Shown in pieces: positions 16,560-24,682 of a DNA stretch of 64,000 nt (within the stretch, counting starts at the first letter, position 1; the number at the start of each line of letters is the position of its first letter). The stretch covers positions 109,425 through 173,424 of the forward strand of contig NZ_JOFX01000008.1 in assembly GCF_000719345.1 (NCBI RefSeq), read 5' to 3'. The notes under the pieces are model-generated. The model did no database searches and was not told the DNA's origin. It was given only the letters and a program-made list of their open reading frames with translations. The DNA comes from Streptomyces sp. NRRL F-2664 (GTDB taxonomy: Bacteria; Actinomycetota; Actinomycetes; Streptomycetales; Streptomycetaceae). The position numbers were made by a program, and so were the translations under genes.

Positions 16560-16928
16560 TCAGTCCACCGGGCGTACGGCACGCGGTCCCACGCACCGCG
16601 CACCGTACGCCCGGACCCGTTCGCGCAGTGCGCGGTCGGCCGTGACCACGACCACCGCCCGTCCGGCCCCGGCGCGGGCGGCGGCCAGCTCCACGATCAG
16701 GTCGTCGCCGCTGCCGGGCGCCGCCTCGACCCGGACGCCGGGCACGGACCCGACGCCGCGGGCGGCGCCTTCGACGACGAGGACGATCTCCTCGTCGCCC
16801 TCCCCGGTGGCGGCCCGGGCGGCGAGCCGGTCGCGCAGCCGCTCGGCGGCACCGCGCCGGTCGCGCCACCAGCCGTCGGGCACGGACCCGACGACGTTCG
16901 CGGCGTCGACGATCAGGACGGTCCTCAC
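16560..16928 (-). CDS. NYN/PIN-fold (YacP-like) protein next to the RNA-repair gene
   Basis: 122 residues from the GTG/ATG-type start at 16928. The fold is a small Rossmann-like NYN/PIN domain: strand 1 VLIVDAANVVG with Asp 8, the acidic pair D75-D76 in GSGDDLIVELA and D98 in VVTADRALRERV. In this superfamily these acids bind the metal that cuts RNA, though many YacP-like members are unproven and databases often call actinobacterial ones pyrophosphohydrolases. The start lies 10 bp after the stop of the RNA ligase-kinase-phosphatase gene, so the two are very likely co-transcribed. A cleave-and-repair relation is possible but not shown. Confidence 0.78.
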   Translation of the reverse strand: MRTVLIVDAANVVGSVPDGWWRDRRGAAERLRDRLAARAATGEGDEEIVLVVEGAARGVGSVPGVRVEAAPGSGDDLIVELAAARAGAGRAVVVVTADRALRERVRAYGARCVGPRAVRPVD

Positions 16929-16938
16929 GCGGCGCCCT

Positions 16939-19251
16939 CTAGAAGTCGCCGTAGTTGACCTGCCAGGTGGGCAGGCCCATCCGGCGCCAGACCGCGACGA
17001 CCCGGTCCCGGTCGTCGAGCGACACCCGTACCGCGTACCGGTGGCGCACGTGGGCGTCGAACAGCTCCGCCTTGACCACGTCGTCGCGGCGGGTGTCGCC
17101 CGCTGCGCGCATCCACAGCTCGTCGTAGGGCACCTGGTGCCGGCGCAGCCAGGCCTCGGTCTGCGGCCGGTACTCCTCGCTGCGGCCCGACAGCAGGACG
17201 ACCACGTCGCCGTCCGCGCGCCGGAAGGCGTCCAGGGCGTGCCGCACCGACGCGTTGAGCAGGTCGAGCTCGCAGCGCGTGAAGTCGTAGGGCCCCCGGT
17301 CGCCGGTCAGCGCGAGCGTGCCGTCGATGTCGCACATGACCGCCGTCGGCAGGGCCGGGTCGGGGACGTACGGCGTCACGGGCGGCGCGGCCGCCGCACC
17401 GGACCCGCCGTTCATCCACTCGGCCGTCAGCCGCCAGCCGCCCTTGCGGGCGTTGCGGTGCTTCTCGGCCAGCACGCGGATGACCTCCTCGCCGACCCTG
17501 CGCTCACGGGCGGCGTCCCGGCGCAGGCACTCCTCCAGCGGGACGTCGGTGAAGTCGTGCACCACGAAGGTCGCGAGACCGCCGACCGCCGCCTTCAGCC
17601 GCTTGGGGATGTGCTTGGTCAGGTGGGTGTTGTCGACGACCACGTCGAAGCCGCCGTCGACCGCCGCGCGGACCGCCGCGTCCTGAACGGCAAGGACCGT
17701 CTGCTCGTGGGCGAAGCTGCGGCCGCGGGCGGGGTCCGGCAGGTCGAGCATGGCCCGCAGGTCGTCGAGGTTGACCCGGCGCATCCGGCCGCCGGCCTCC
17801 GCCTGCAGGGCGCGCGCGGCGGTCGTCTTGCCCGAGGCGGGCAGGCCCGTCATGACGTGCACGACGGGCAGCGGGGCCTCCCGTCGGGCGGGCCCGTCCG
17901 GGCGGGCCGCCGCCGGCGCCGGGACGCGCGGCGCCGTCTGCGGCGTGCGGGCGGGGGCCGGCGCGGCGGCCCGGCGTTCCGGCGCGGCCGCGGACCGGTT
18001 CCCCTCCTCGGGGACGGTGCGGTTCCCGGCCTCGGACACGGTCCTGTTCTCCTCGTCGGTGATGTACGGGTCGGCGGCCTCGGGCCGCACCTGGCGCCAG
18101 GTCGTGAGCTCGGTCGACCGGCCGTCGAGCCGCATGAACATCGCGGGCCGGACGGTGCGGTCGGGCAGCTGCGCGACCGCCCGGGCGAAGGCTCCCCGGT
18201 CGGCGGTCAGGTGGGCGAGGCCCGCGTAGGCCTCGTCGATCGCGCGCTCGTGGCGGGCGGCTGCCTCCTCCAGACCGGCGATGACCTCGCGCACCCACTG
18301 GTCGAACTCGTCGGGCACCTGCTCCAGCAGCGCGTCCAGGGGCTTGCCGCCCCAGGCCTCGACGTCGGCGACGGTGCAGTTCAGTCCCTGTGCGAGCTGC
18401 TTGGCGGGCATGCCGGCGAAGCGCTGCACTCCGTGGCCGCGCCAGATGTCGCGCGCGGTCACGCCGGTGAGCACCTTGTGGAGGCGCACGTATTCGGACA
18501 GCTTGGCCTTGGCCCGCACGCCGGAGGCGAAGCGCAGTACGAAGCCCTCGGCGTCCATGCCGTTCGCGGGGGCCCCTCCGGGCAGGGTGTTGGACTCGGT
18601 CAGCGCGAGCAGCTCGTCGAGGGGCATGGCGGGCCACACCGTGACGACGGAGCCGATGCCCTCCCAGTGGGCCGCGGCCTCGGCGAGCGGCACCTCGGTG
18701 CCGTCCGGGCCGAAGGCGGCGAGCAGGACGAGGTCGCGGCGGTCGCCGTAGTCCACGACGATGCGGTTCTGCGGGTAGAGGATCTCCGCGAGGTATGTGG
18801 TGCCCGGGCGCAGGGCCGCGGTGTCCGCGCCGTCGAGCCGGCGCTGTGCCCAGACGGCCTGGGCGCTGATGAAGGAACCCTTGGAGGCGACCCGCCAGCG
18901 GCCGGCGTAGTGGAAGACGATCGCGAGGCTGCCGTCGACCTTGTCGTACACCTCGAACGGCTCGTCGGGCAGGGCCGGGGCGTAGGGCTGACCCGACTCG
19001 TGCTCGCCGACGTTGAAGAACTTCGGCAGCGGCAGGGCGACGATCGCGCCGGTCTCGTCGTCGGCGACGAGTCCGCGGCAGCGTGTGGTGACCTCGTTCC
19101 ATACGCGCTCGTACTGGGCCGTCCGCGTGTAGGTGTAGATGGACAGCGGCAGCTCGGGGTGCGCCTTGCGGGTCACGTACCCGGCGTCGATCGAGTCCGC
19201 CAGTGCCTGGGCGGGCAGCAGGTCGTGCAGAGTCAGGGTCTCCTGGCTCAT
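16939..19251 (-). CDS. Fused RNA repair enzyme: T4 Rnl1-type RNA ligase, polynucleotide kinase and 3'-phosphatase
   Basis: A 770-residue single chain. Residues 1-380 are an Rnl1-like RNA ligase: TRCRGLVAD and PKFFNVGE precede motif I DKVDGS with adenylated Lys 104, then EGFVLRF (235-241) and the motif V lysines in RAKAKLSEY (246-253). Residues about 395-460 are a Pro/Ala/Glu linker. The kinase follows with P-loop GLPASGKT (469-476) and VVVDNTH, and the HAD phosphatase with DIDGT (641-645), LLSGRSEEYR and a C-terminal DDRDRVV block. T4 needs two proteins (Pnkp and Rnl1) for the same steps: heal 2',3'-cyclic/3'-phosphate and 5'-OH ends, then seal. The likely substrate is tRNA or mRNA cut by a ribotoxin. 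It heads a unit with the NYN-domain gene. Confidence 0.92.
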   Translation of the reverse strand: MSQETLTLHDLLPAQALADSIDAGYVTRKAHPELPLSIYTYTRTAQYERVWNEVTTRCRGLVADDETGAIVALPLPKFFNVGEHESGQPYAPALPDEPFEVYDKVDGSLAIVFHYAGRWRVASKGSFISAQAVWAQRRLDGADTAALRPGTTYLAEILYPQNRIVVDYGDRRDLVLLAAFGPDGTEVPLAEAAAHWEGIGSVVTVWPAMPLDELLALTESNTLPGGAPANGMDAEGFVLRFASGVRAKAKLSEYVRLHKVLTGVTARDIWRGHGVQRFAGMPAKQLAQGLNCTVADVEAWGGKPLDALLEQVPDEFDQWVREVIAGLEEAAARHERAIDEAYAGLAHLTADRGAFARAVAQLPDRTVRPAMFMRLDGRSTELTTWRQVRPEAADPYITDEENRTVSEAGNRTVPEEGNRSAAAPERRAAAPAPARTPQTAPRVPAPAAARPDGPARREAPLPVVHVMTGLPASGKTTAARALQAEAGGRMRRVNLDDLRAMLDLPDPARGRSFAHEQTVLAVQDAAVRAAVDGGFDVVVDNTHLTKHIPKRLKAAVGGLATFVVHDFTDVPLEECLRRDAARERRVGEEVIRVLAEKHRNARKGGWRLTAEWMNGGSGAAAAPPVTPYVPDPALPTAVMCDIDGTLALTGDRGPYDFTRCELDLLNASVRHALDAFRRADGDVVVLLSGRSEEYRPQTEAWLRRHQVPYDELWMRAAGDTRRDDVVKAELFDAHVRHRYAVRVSLDDRDRVVAVWRRMGLPTWQVNYGDF

Positions 19252-19308
19252 GGGGTCCTCCCGGTTCGAGATGGCTCATTCTCGCCTGCGGGAGGGTGTG
19301 CCCGGTAG

Positions 19309-19995
19309 TCAATTCCGCCTGGTCCGGGCGGCTCCGAGGCGGTTGATGTCCGCGGGCCGCAGGATGTGGCCGGGGACTTCGGTGCCGGGGGTGGCGACGG
19401 CGATCATGGCTCGGCCGAAGGCCTCGGAGGTGATGACGAGGTCCGGTGCGAACCGTCGCAGCAGCGGGACCAGGGGTCTCGTGACGGCGTAGAGGACGCG
19501 GTAGAGCCGGGTCCTGGAGGGGACGCCGCGCACCGGCTGGACGATGCCGGGGCGGAACATGTAGGCGCGGAAGGGGAGTTCGAGCAGGTCGTTCTCGGTC
19601 CTCCCCTTGACGCGCGCCCACATGGACCGGCCTCGTCCGGTGCTGTCGGTGCCCTCGCCCGAGACGTAGACGAAGGTCATTCCGGGGTTGGCGGCGGCCA
19701 GCGGCCGGGCCACGGCGAGGGTCAGGTCGTGGGTGACGCGCCGGTAGTCCTCCTCCTTCATGCGCAGGGAGGAGACGCCCAGGCAGAAGAAGCAGGCGTC
19801 GTACGCGGCCGGATCGACCCCGGCGGCGGTCAGGTCGGACGGGTCGTCCTGCACCTGCTCGTGCAGTTTGGAGTGGGTGACGCCGAGCGGTCGGCGTCCG
19901 ACGGCCAGGACGGCCTCGACCGAGTCGTCGCGCAGGCACTCGCGCAGAACGGCCCGGCCGAGCATCCCGGTCGCGCCGAAGAGGATGACCTTCAC
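19309..19995 (-). CDS. NAD(P)-binding atypical SDR / oxidoreductase
   Basis: 228 residues from ATG 19995. The N-terminus MKVILFGATGMLGRAVLREC is a Rossmann dinucleotide site of the NAD(P)H-binding atypical SDR type, and CFFCLGVSSLRM, TFVYVSGEGTDSTG and FRPGIVQPVRG are further family blocks (HTATIP2/YbjT-like). The YxxxK catalytic pair of classical SDRs is not obvious. Function could be reductase or redox sensor. It is separated from the RNA repair gene by 57 bp on the same strand, but functional linkage is unlikely. Confidence 0.82.
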   Translation of the reverse strand: MKVILFGATGMLGRAVLRECLRDDSVEAVLAVGRRPLGVTHSKLHEQVQDDPSDLTAAGVDPAAYDACFFCLGVSSLRMKEEDYRRVTHDLTLAVARPLAAANPGMTFVYVSGEGTDSTGRGRSMWARVKGRTENDLLELPFRAYMFRPGIVQPVRGVPSRTRLYRVLYAVTRPLVPLLRRFAPDLVITSEAFGRAMIAVATPGTEVPGHILRPADINRLGAARTRRN

Positions 19996-20037
19996 CCGGG
20001 TCAGCCTAGGGCGTTCCGGCGCTGCGCAGGGGGCGGC

Positions 20038-20472
20038 TCAGTGGGACACGCACAGCTCGTTGCCCTGGGGGTCGGCGAGGGTCGTCCACGTGCTGGGGCC
20101 CTGGCGGCCCTCGTGGAGGTGCTGTGCGCCCTTGGCGAGCAGGCGTTCGACCAGGGCCCGCGGGTCGTCGTCGCCCGTCCGCACATCGAGGTGCACCCGG
20201 TTCTTGACGGTCTTGGCCTCGGGGACGAACTGGAAGAGGATGCGGGGCGCACCCGCCAGACCCTCCGGGTGGCGGATGGCCGCGCCGGCCTTCCAGACGA
20301 GGGTGCCGCGGTGGGTGGTGGTGTCGTCCTCGGTCGCGTGCCCCGCGGCGATCAGGCCTCGGATGAACTGCTCGTCGCTGGGCTCCACTTCCCATCCGAG
20401 GGCGTCCGCCCACCAGTCGGCGAGCGGGTGGGGGTCGGGCGAGTCGATGGTCACCTGGAACGTGTACGCCAT
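20038..20472 (-). CDS. VOC/glyoxalase-like protein
   Basis: 144 residues from ATG 20472, with two beta-alpha-beta-beta-beta modules: FQVTIDSPDPHPLADWWADALGWEVEP at the start and NRVHLDVRTGDDDPRALVERLLAKGA then TTLADPQGNELCVSH at the end. This is the VOC superfamily arrangement used by glyoxalase, bleomycin-binding and dioxygenase-like proteins. Many such Streptomyces proteins have no known substrate. Confidence 0.85.
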   Translation of the reverse strand: MAYTFQVTIDSPDPHPLADWWADALGWEVEPSDEQFIRGLIAAGHATEDDTTTHRGTLVWKAGAAIRHPEGLAGAPRILFQFVPEAKTVKNRVHLDVRTGDDDPRALVERLLAKGAQHLHEGRQGPSTWTTLADPQGNELCVSH

Positions 20473-20530
20473 GCCGGGACCCTACTGACCGGGCCCCGCC
20501 CCCGCCACAGGAGCGCCGGCCGGGCGTGCC

Positions 20531-21502
20531 TCAAGGGGTGCGGCGGGCCGCGAGGTGCGAGGCGACCAGGACGGCGACGGTGAACAGCCAGGCGGCCACG
20601 GCGATCCACAGCAGCACCTCGCCCAGCACCACCAGCCGGGGGAGACCGGCCGGATCCGCGACGGAGAGGCAGGCGGTGGACGTCATGCCGAGCGGGAAGA
20701 CGGTGGCCCAGCGGCGGATGTCGTAGCGCGGCCGGGGGTGGCGCAGTTCGGCGGTGAGGAGGACGACGTACCAGACGAGGGACACGGCGAGCGCGACGAG
20801 CGTGACGGTCCGCAGGACCGTGTGCACCGGACCCGACCAGACGGGTGACGCCATGAGTCTGGAGCCGGCCAGCGCGCAGATGGAGAGCGCGCCGCCGGCC
20901 ACCCAGTGGTCGCCCGCCCCGCCGGCCACCTCGTGCAGGTCGAACCGGAAGAGGGCGGCCAAGTAGAGCAGCAGGCCCAGGCAGAACGCGGCCAGGGCCG
21001 CCCGGACCAGCCACTGCGCGCCGTAGACGGGGGCGAGGACCGCGCCGAGGACGGCGAGCCCCTGGGTGGCCACGCATCCGAGGAAGGCACCGCCGGGCAT
21101 CCGCCGGCCCCAGTGCCGCACGACGTTGAGCAGGAGTACCGGCCAGACGAGCGCGGCCAGCGCGAGCAGGGCGGCGGCCGCGGTCTGCCAGCCGAACTGG
21201 GAGAGCCGGGTGCCGACGACGGTGGTGGCGGCGACGGCCGTCAGGGCGGCCGGGGTGTCGGCCTCGGCCCGGAACCGCCCGCGGTCGGCCAGCAGCCGGG
21301 CCGTGAAGTCGAAGGCGAGGACGAGCCACAGGGCGACGGCGATGGCGAAGGCGACCGCCGAAGCCCCCTGGTGCCCCGTCATGTGCAGCGCGACGGAGAG
21401 GATGCCGGTGGCCATCACGGCGGCCCCGGCCGCCGGCGGAAGACCCGCCCACCAGCCCGGGCCGGGGAGGATGCTCACGCCTCCAGCGGATCCCATGGGC
21501 AC
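20531..21502 (-). CDS. TDT-family carrier (tellurite-resistance/dicarboxylate transporter, SLAC1-like)
   Basis: The start is GTG 21502 or ATG 21496, two codons apart; the signal GGCGGT upstream is weak. The ~323-residue product has ten hydrophobic helices. AAGAAVMATGILSVALHM in helix 1 and TAALTAVAATTVVGTRLSQFG carry the pattern of the TehA/Mae1/SLAC1 anion-channel family. Such proteins move dicarboxylates, sulphite or monovalent anions. No partner genes are seen, and a TerD gene elsewhere in the window is not linked. Confidence 0.78.
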   Translation of the reverse strand: MPMGSAGGVSILPGPGWWAGLPPAAGAAVMATGILSVALHMTGHQGASAVAFAIAVALWLVLAFDFTARLLADRGRFRAEADTPAALTAVAATTVVGTRLSQFGWQTAAAALLALAALVWPVLLLNVVRHWGRRMPGGAFLGCVATQGLAVLGAVLAPVYGAQWLVRAALAAFCLGLLLYLAALFRFDLHEVAGGAGDHWVAGGALSICALAGSRLMASPVWSGPVHTVLRTVTLVALAVSLVWYVVLLTAELRHPRPRYDIRRWATVFPLGMTSTACLSVADPAGLPRLVVLGEVLLWIAVAAWLFTVAVLVASHLAARRTP

Positions 21503-21697
21503 GGGGACCGCCAGCGGACTGCGCCGACCGGCCCGCCTCCGTCACGGGGAGGGATGCCCCGGCCCGGTGGTGGCCGGAACTGGCGCTTGTCACACCGGTT
21601 AGGCCTCCCTAACCTGTGCTCGCTCAGTCGCTCGCCTGCGATCGAGCAGTTCGGCACCGCTTCGGGCCCCGTCCCCCACCGAAGGAGCCTCCCCCCC

Positions 21698-22153
21698 ATG
21701 AACGCACGTCTCGACCACGCCCGGCCCTACGCCCTCGGCCTGTTCCGGATCGTCACCGGTCTGCTGTTCGCCTCGCACGGGGCGGCGTCCCTCTTCGGCG
21801 TCCTCGGCGGCGCGCCCGGCGGTGGCACCGTCGCGACCGGCACCTGGCCCGGCTGGTACGCGGCCGCCATCCAGCTGGTCGCCGGCGCCCTGGTCCTGCT
21901 GGGGCTGGGCACCCGGCCGGCCGCCTTCCTCGCTTCGGGTTCGATGGCGTACGCGTACTTCACGGTGCACCAGCCGGAAGCGCTCTGGCCGCTGCAGAAC
22001 GGCGGTGAGGCCTCCGCGATGTTCTGCTGGGCCTTCCTGCTGCTGGTGTTCACGGGACCCGGCGCGCTCGCCCTGGACTCGCTGTTCGCGTCGCGCCCCA
22101 CCGCCTCCCCCGGGCGCCGTGACGACACCCGGCCGGAGACCGTGGCCGCCTGA
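21698..22153 (+). CDS. DoxX-family membrane protein
   Basis: ATG at 21698 with GAAGGAG at 21681. The 151 residues form four membrane helices with DoxX patterns: LGLFRIVTGLLFASHGAASLFG in helix 1, WYAAAIQLVAGALVLLGLGTRPAAF and FTVHQPEALWPLQNGGEASAMFCWAFLLLVFTG. DoxX proteins are linked to quinone- or thiol-stress membrane complexes in mycobacteria, but this group lacks a proven activity. Single gene, divergent from the TDT carrier. Confidence 0.87.
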   Translation: MNARLDHARPYALGLFRIVTGLLFASHGAASLFGVLGGAPGGGTVATGTWPGWYAAAIQLVAGALVLLGLGTRPAAFLASGSMAYAYFTVHQPEALWPLQNGGEASAMFCWAFLLLVFTGPGALALDSLFASRPTASPGRRDDTRPETVAA

Positions 22154-22202
22154 GGGAATCGAACGACGCTGCGGCGCCTCACCGGCGGATAGCCTGGGGC
22201 GC

Positions 22203-22967
22203 ATGGACGAACTCAACGGGGTGGAGATCGTCGGCTTCGCGGACGCCGCGGCGTTCGAGAGCTGGCTCGCCGAGCACCACACGCGCCAGGAGGGCGTGTG
22301 GATCAAGCTCGCCAAGAAGAAGTCCGGCATCGCGTCGGTCACCGATGACGAGCTCGTCGACATCGGGCTCTGCTACGGCTGGATCTCGGGGCAGCGGCGT
22401 TCCCTGGACGCCTCGCACTACCTGCAGAAGTACGTGCCGCGGCGGGCGAAGAGCCTGTGGTCGCAGGTGAACGTGGACAAGGTCGCCGCCCTGACCGCCG
22501 CCGGCCGGATGCGCGAGCCCGGGCTGGCCGAAGTACGCCGCGCGCAGGCGGACGGCCGCTGGGACGGCGCCTACGCGTCGCAGCGGACGGCGGGGGTGCC
22601 GCAGGATTTGGAAGCGGCGCTCGCAGACCGCCCCGAGGCCCGCGCGGCCTTCGAGGCACTCGACCGCACCGGGCGCTACCTGGTGGCCCTGCCGCTGCTC
22701 CAGGCGCTCACTCCGGAGACCCGGCAGGCCCGGCTCGACCGGGCCGTACGGCTGCTGGCGGGCGGGGCGGCAAAGCCGGAGGCGGACCCGCGGGGTCCCG
22801 CTTCGCCGCCTCGCCGTCGCGGTGAGCCGGTGACCGGGCAGGGCCCGGGAGAACACGTCGGGCCCGGCCTCCGCGCAGGGCGGAGGCAGGGCCCGACGGC
22901 GTCCGGGGCGCGGGTCAGGACTCCTGGTTGCCCGCCTTCTCGGCCCGCTCCGCGTTCCGCTCCTTGA
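22203..22967 (+). CDS. YdeI/OmpD-associated family protein with an apparently unnatural C-terminal extension
   Basis: ATG at 22203. The first ~195 residues match the YdeI-type family (bacteriocin-protection/OmpD-associated): FESWLAEHHTRQEGVWIKLAKK, VDIGLCYGWISGQRRSLD, YVPRRAKSLWSQVN and EARAAFEALDRTGRYLVALPLLQALTPETR. After about PEADPRG the sequence turns into Pro/Arg/Gly-rich read-through of 50 residues that runs through a strong terminator hairpin (22856-22898) and overlaps the end of the convergent DUF5997 gene. Family members normally end near residue 195, so a small frameshift near 22780-22830 or a lost stop is likely. Function of the family is only loosely defined (resistance to cationic peptides/bacteriocins). 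Confidence 0.8.
   Translation: MDELNGVEIVGFADAAAFESWLAEHHTRQEGVWIKLAKKKSGIASVTDDELVDIGLCYGWISGQRRSLDASHYLQKYVPRRAKSLWSQVNVDKVAALTAAGRMREPGLAEVRRAQADGRWDGAYASQRTAGVPQDLEAALADRPEARAAFEALDRTGRYLVALPLLQALTPETRQARLDRAVRLLAGGAAKPEADPRGPASPPRRRGEPVTGQGPGEHVGPGLRAGRRQGPTASGARVRTPGCPPSRPAPRSAP
22856..22898. terminator. Large hairpin terminator between YdeI-like and DUF5997 genes
   Basis: The left arm (22856-22874, CGTCGGGCCC-G-GCCTCCGC) pairs with the right arm (22880-22898, GCGGAGGC-A-GGGCCCGACG) over 18 bp with one mismatch, loop of five. It lies 16 bp past the DUF5997 stop at 22915 and inside the 3' end of the annotated YdeI reading frame. Confidence 0.8.
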
Positions 22968-23319
22968 TCCGCACGGCTTCCTTGCGGACCTCGGCCTGGG
23001 TGGCCCGCTCCCGCTGGAGCCACTCCGGGGACTCCTGCTTCAGAGCCTCGATCTGTTCGGTGGTGAGGGGCTCCGTGACCCCGCCGCGGGCGAGGCCCGC
23101 GATGGAGACGCCCAGCTTGGAGGCGACCACCGGGCGGGGGTGGGGGCCGTTGCGGCGCAGCTCCTGGAGCCACTGGGGCGGGTCGGCCTGGAGCGCACTC
23201 AATTCACTGCGCGAGACGACACCCTCCCGGAATTCTGCGGGGGTGGCCTCGAGGTACACGCCCAGCTTCTTCGCCGCGGTCGCGGGCTTCATCGTCTGGG
23301 TGTTCTGGTGCGACGTCAT
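22915..23319 (-). CDS. DUF5997 protein
   Basis: ATG at 23319 (MTSHQNTQTMKPATAAKKLG) gives 134 residues. The protein is all-alpha in pattern, with LGVYLEATPAEFREGVVSRSELSALQADPPQWLQELRRNGPHP and a second, related block LTTEQIEALKQESPEWLQRER, then a charged coiled-coil tail. It is a conserved actinobacterial family of unknown function. It is divergent, with 58 bp between starts, from the HTH-less LysR-like gene; this pairing is, from my knowledge, common in Streptomyces. Confidence 0.82.
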   Translation of the reverse strand: MTSHQNTQTMKPATAAKKLGVYLEATPAEFREGVVSRSELSALQADPPQWLQELRRNGPHPRPVVASKLGVSIAGLARGGVTEPLTTEQIEALKQESPEWLQRERATQAEVRKEAVRIKERNAERAEKAGNQES

Positions 23320-23377
23320 GAGGTCAAGGGTATCGAGCGTGTGCACGGGTTCCGACCACGCCCGGTAACCTTGCGGC

Positions 23378-24196
23378 GTGACAGGCTCGGAAGTACCCCA
23401 AGCGTTTCGGCTCGCTTATGTCCCCGGCGTGACCCCTGCCAAGTGGGTGCGGATCTGGAACGAGCGGCTGCCAGACGTCCCGCTGACCCTCCTCCAGGTC
23501 TCCTCAGCCGAGGTGTGCGGCGTACTGCGCTCCGGTGACGCCGACGCGGGATTCGTCCGGCTCCCGGTCGACCGTACGGACCTCAGCGCGATCCCCCTCT
23601 ACACCGAGACGACGGTGGTCGTCGTACCGAAGGACCACGTCGTCGCGGCGGCCGAGGAGATCACCACCGAGGACCTCGCCGACGAGGTGCTGTGGCAGCC
23701 CCTCGACGACACCCTCGACTGGGAGGAACTGCCCGGCCTGCCCCCGGTCGAGCGGCCCGCCACGACGGCGGACGCGATCGAGCTGGTGGCGGCGGGCGTG
23801 GGCGTACTCGTCGTCCCCCAGTCCCTGGCCCGGCTGCACCACCGCAAGGACCTCACCTACCGGACGGTCACGGACGCGCCCACCTCGCGCGTCGCACTGT
23901 CCTGGCCGCAGGCGGAACCCACCCCCGACCTGGTCGAGGAGTTCATCGGGATCGTCCGCGGCCGGACCGTCAACAGCACGCGGGGCCGTCAGCAGACGCC
24001 GCCGCAGCCCAAGGCGAAGGGCAAGCGGCCGGAGGCGGCGGGCAAGGGCGGCGGCGCCGGCGCCCGGCGGGGAGCCGGCACCGCAGGCGGGACGGGGAAG
24101 TCCGCGTCCGGCAAGTCGGGCGGCCGCACTCCGCGCGGCGGCGCATCCGGCGGCGCCAAGGGCGGCCGGGCGGGCAAGCCCCGCCGACGCCCCTAG
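23378..24196 (+). CDS. LysR-type substrate-binding domain without DNA-binding domain, with a histone-H1-like tail
   Basis: GTG at 23378 (MTGSEVPQAFRLAYVPG). Residues 10-200 match the LysR co-inducer domain: FRLAYVPGVTPAKWVRIWNERLPDVPLTLLQ, VRLPVDRTDLSAIPLYTETTVVVVPKDHVV, and VAAGVGVLVVPQSLARLHH. The normal N-terminal winged helix is entirely absent, and the upstream DNA encodes no such domain. Residues ~205-272 are a Lys/Arg/Gly/Ala tail (KAKGKRPEAAGKGGG, SASGKSGGRTPRGG) like histone H1 or the mycobacterial HupB tail, which could contact DNA non-specifically. It is therefore a ligand sensor of unusual design, probably acting with the divergent DUF5997 protein. Confidence 0.85.
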   Translation: MTGSEVPQAFRLAYVPGVTPAKWVRIWNERLPDVPLTLLQVSSAEVCGVLRSGDADAGFVRLPVDRTDLSAIPLYTETTVVVVPKDHVVAAAEEITTEDLADEVLWQPLDDTLDWEELPGLPPVERPATTADAIELVAAGVGVLVVPQSLARLHHRKDLTYRTVTDAPTSRVALSWPQAEPTPDLVEEFIGIVRGRTVNSTRGRQQTPPQPKAKGKRPEAAGKGGGAGARRGAGTAGGTGKSASGKSGGRTPRGGASGGAKGGRAGKPRRRP

Positions 24197-24265
24197 GGTC
24201 CGGGCACGGGACAGCGGGTCGCCGGATCGGCCGGCCGGCCCGGTCGCGTTTGCCACAATCGGATC

Positions 24266-24637
24266 ATGCTGACCATCGGAACGATCGTCATGGGCGCCGA
24301 GGACGTACGGCGGGCCGCGGACTTCTGGGCCGGAGCGCTGGGCTACGTACCCCGCGACGGCGAGATGGACGACGGCTGGACCGTCCTGGTCCCGGCCGAC
24401 GGCGGCGGGCCCGGGCTGGCGCTCGGCCGCAGCGTCACCCCGCTCCAGGAACGCCCCCGTGTCCACCTCGACCTCTACGCGGCGGACGCGGCCGATCAGG
24501 CGGCGGAGGTGGCGCGGCTGGTGGCCCTGGGTGCGCGGCGTGTGGCGTGGGACTCGTATCCGGAGGATCCCGACTTCGTGGTCCTGGCGGACACCGAGGG
24601 CAATCGCTTCTGTGTGATCGATGCGACGCACGGCTGA
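24266..24637 (+). CDS. VOC/glyoxalase-like protein
   Basis: 123 residues from ATG 24266, one full VOC unit: LTIGTIVMGAEDVRRAADFWAGALGYVPRDG, PRVHLDLYAADAADQAAEVARLVALGARRV and FVVLADTEGNRFCVID with the terminal metal-site Glu region. The substrate is unknown. It is a single gene 69 bp after the LysR-like gene. Confidence 0.85.
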   Translation: MLTIGTIVMGAEDVRRAADFWAGALGYVPRDGEMDDGWTVLVPADGGGPGLALGRSVTPLQERPRVHLDLYAADAADQAAEVARLVALGARRVAWDSYPEDPDFVVLADTEGNRFCVIDATHG

Positions 24638-24682
24638 CGCGGCCGCGGAGTCGTCGGTTCGGTCGGCGCCGTCGGGGCGCCG

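Noticed and set aside
16642..19308. 888-codon plus-strand frame opposite the RNA ligase gene
   Set aside because: Antisense shadow without domains; the minus-strand protein has clear ligase, kinase and phosphatase motifs.
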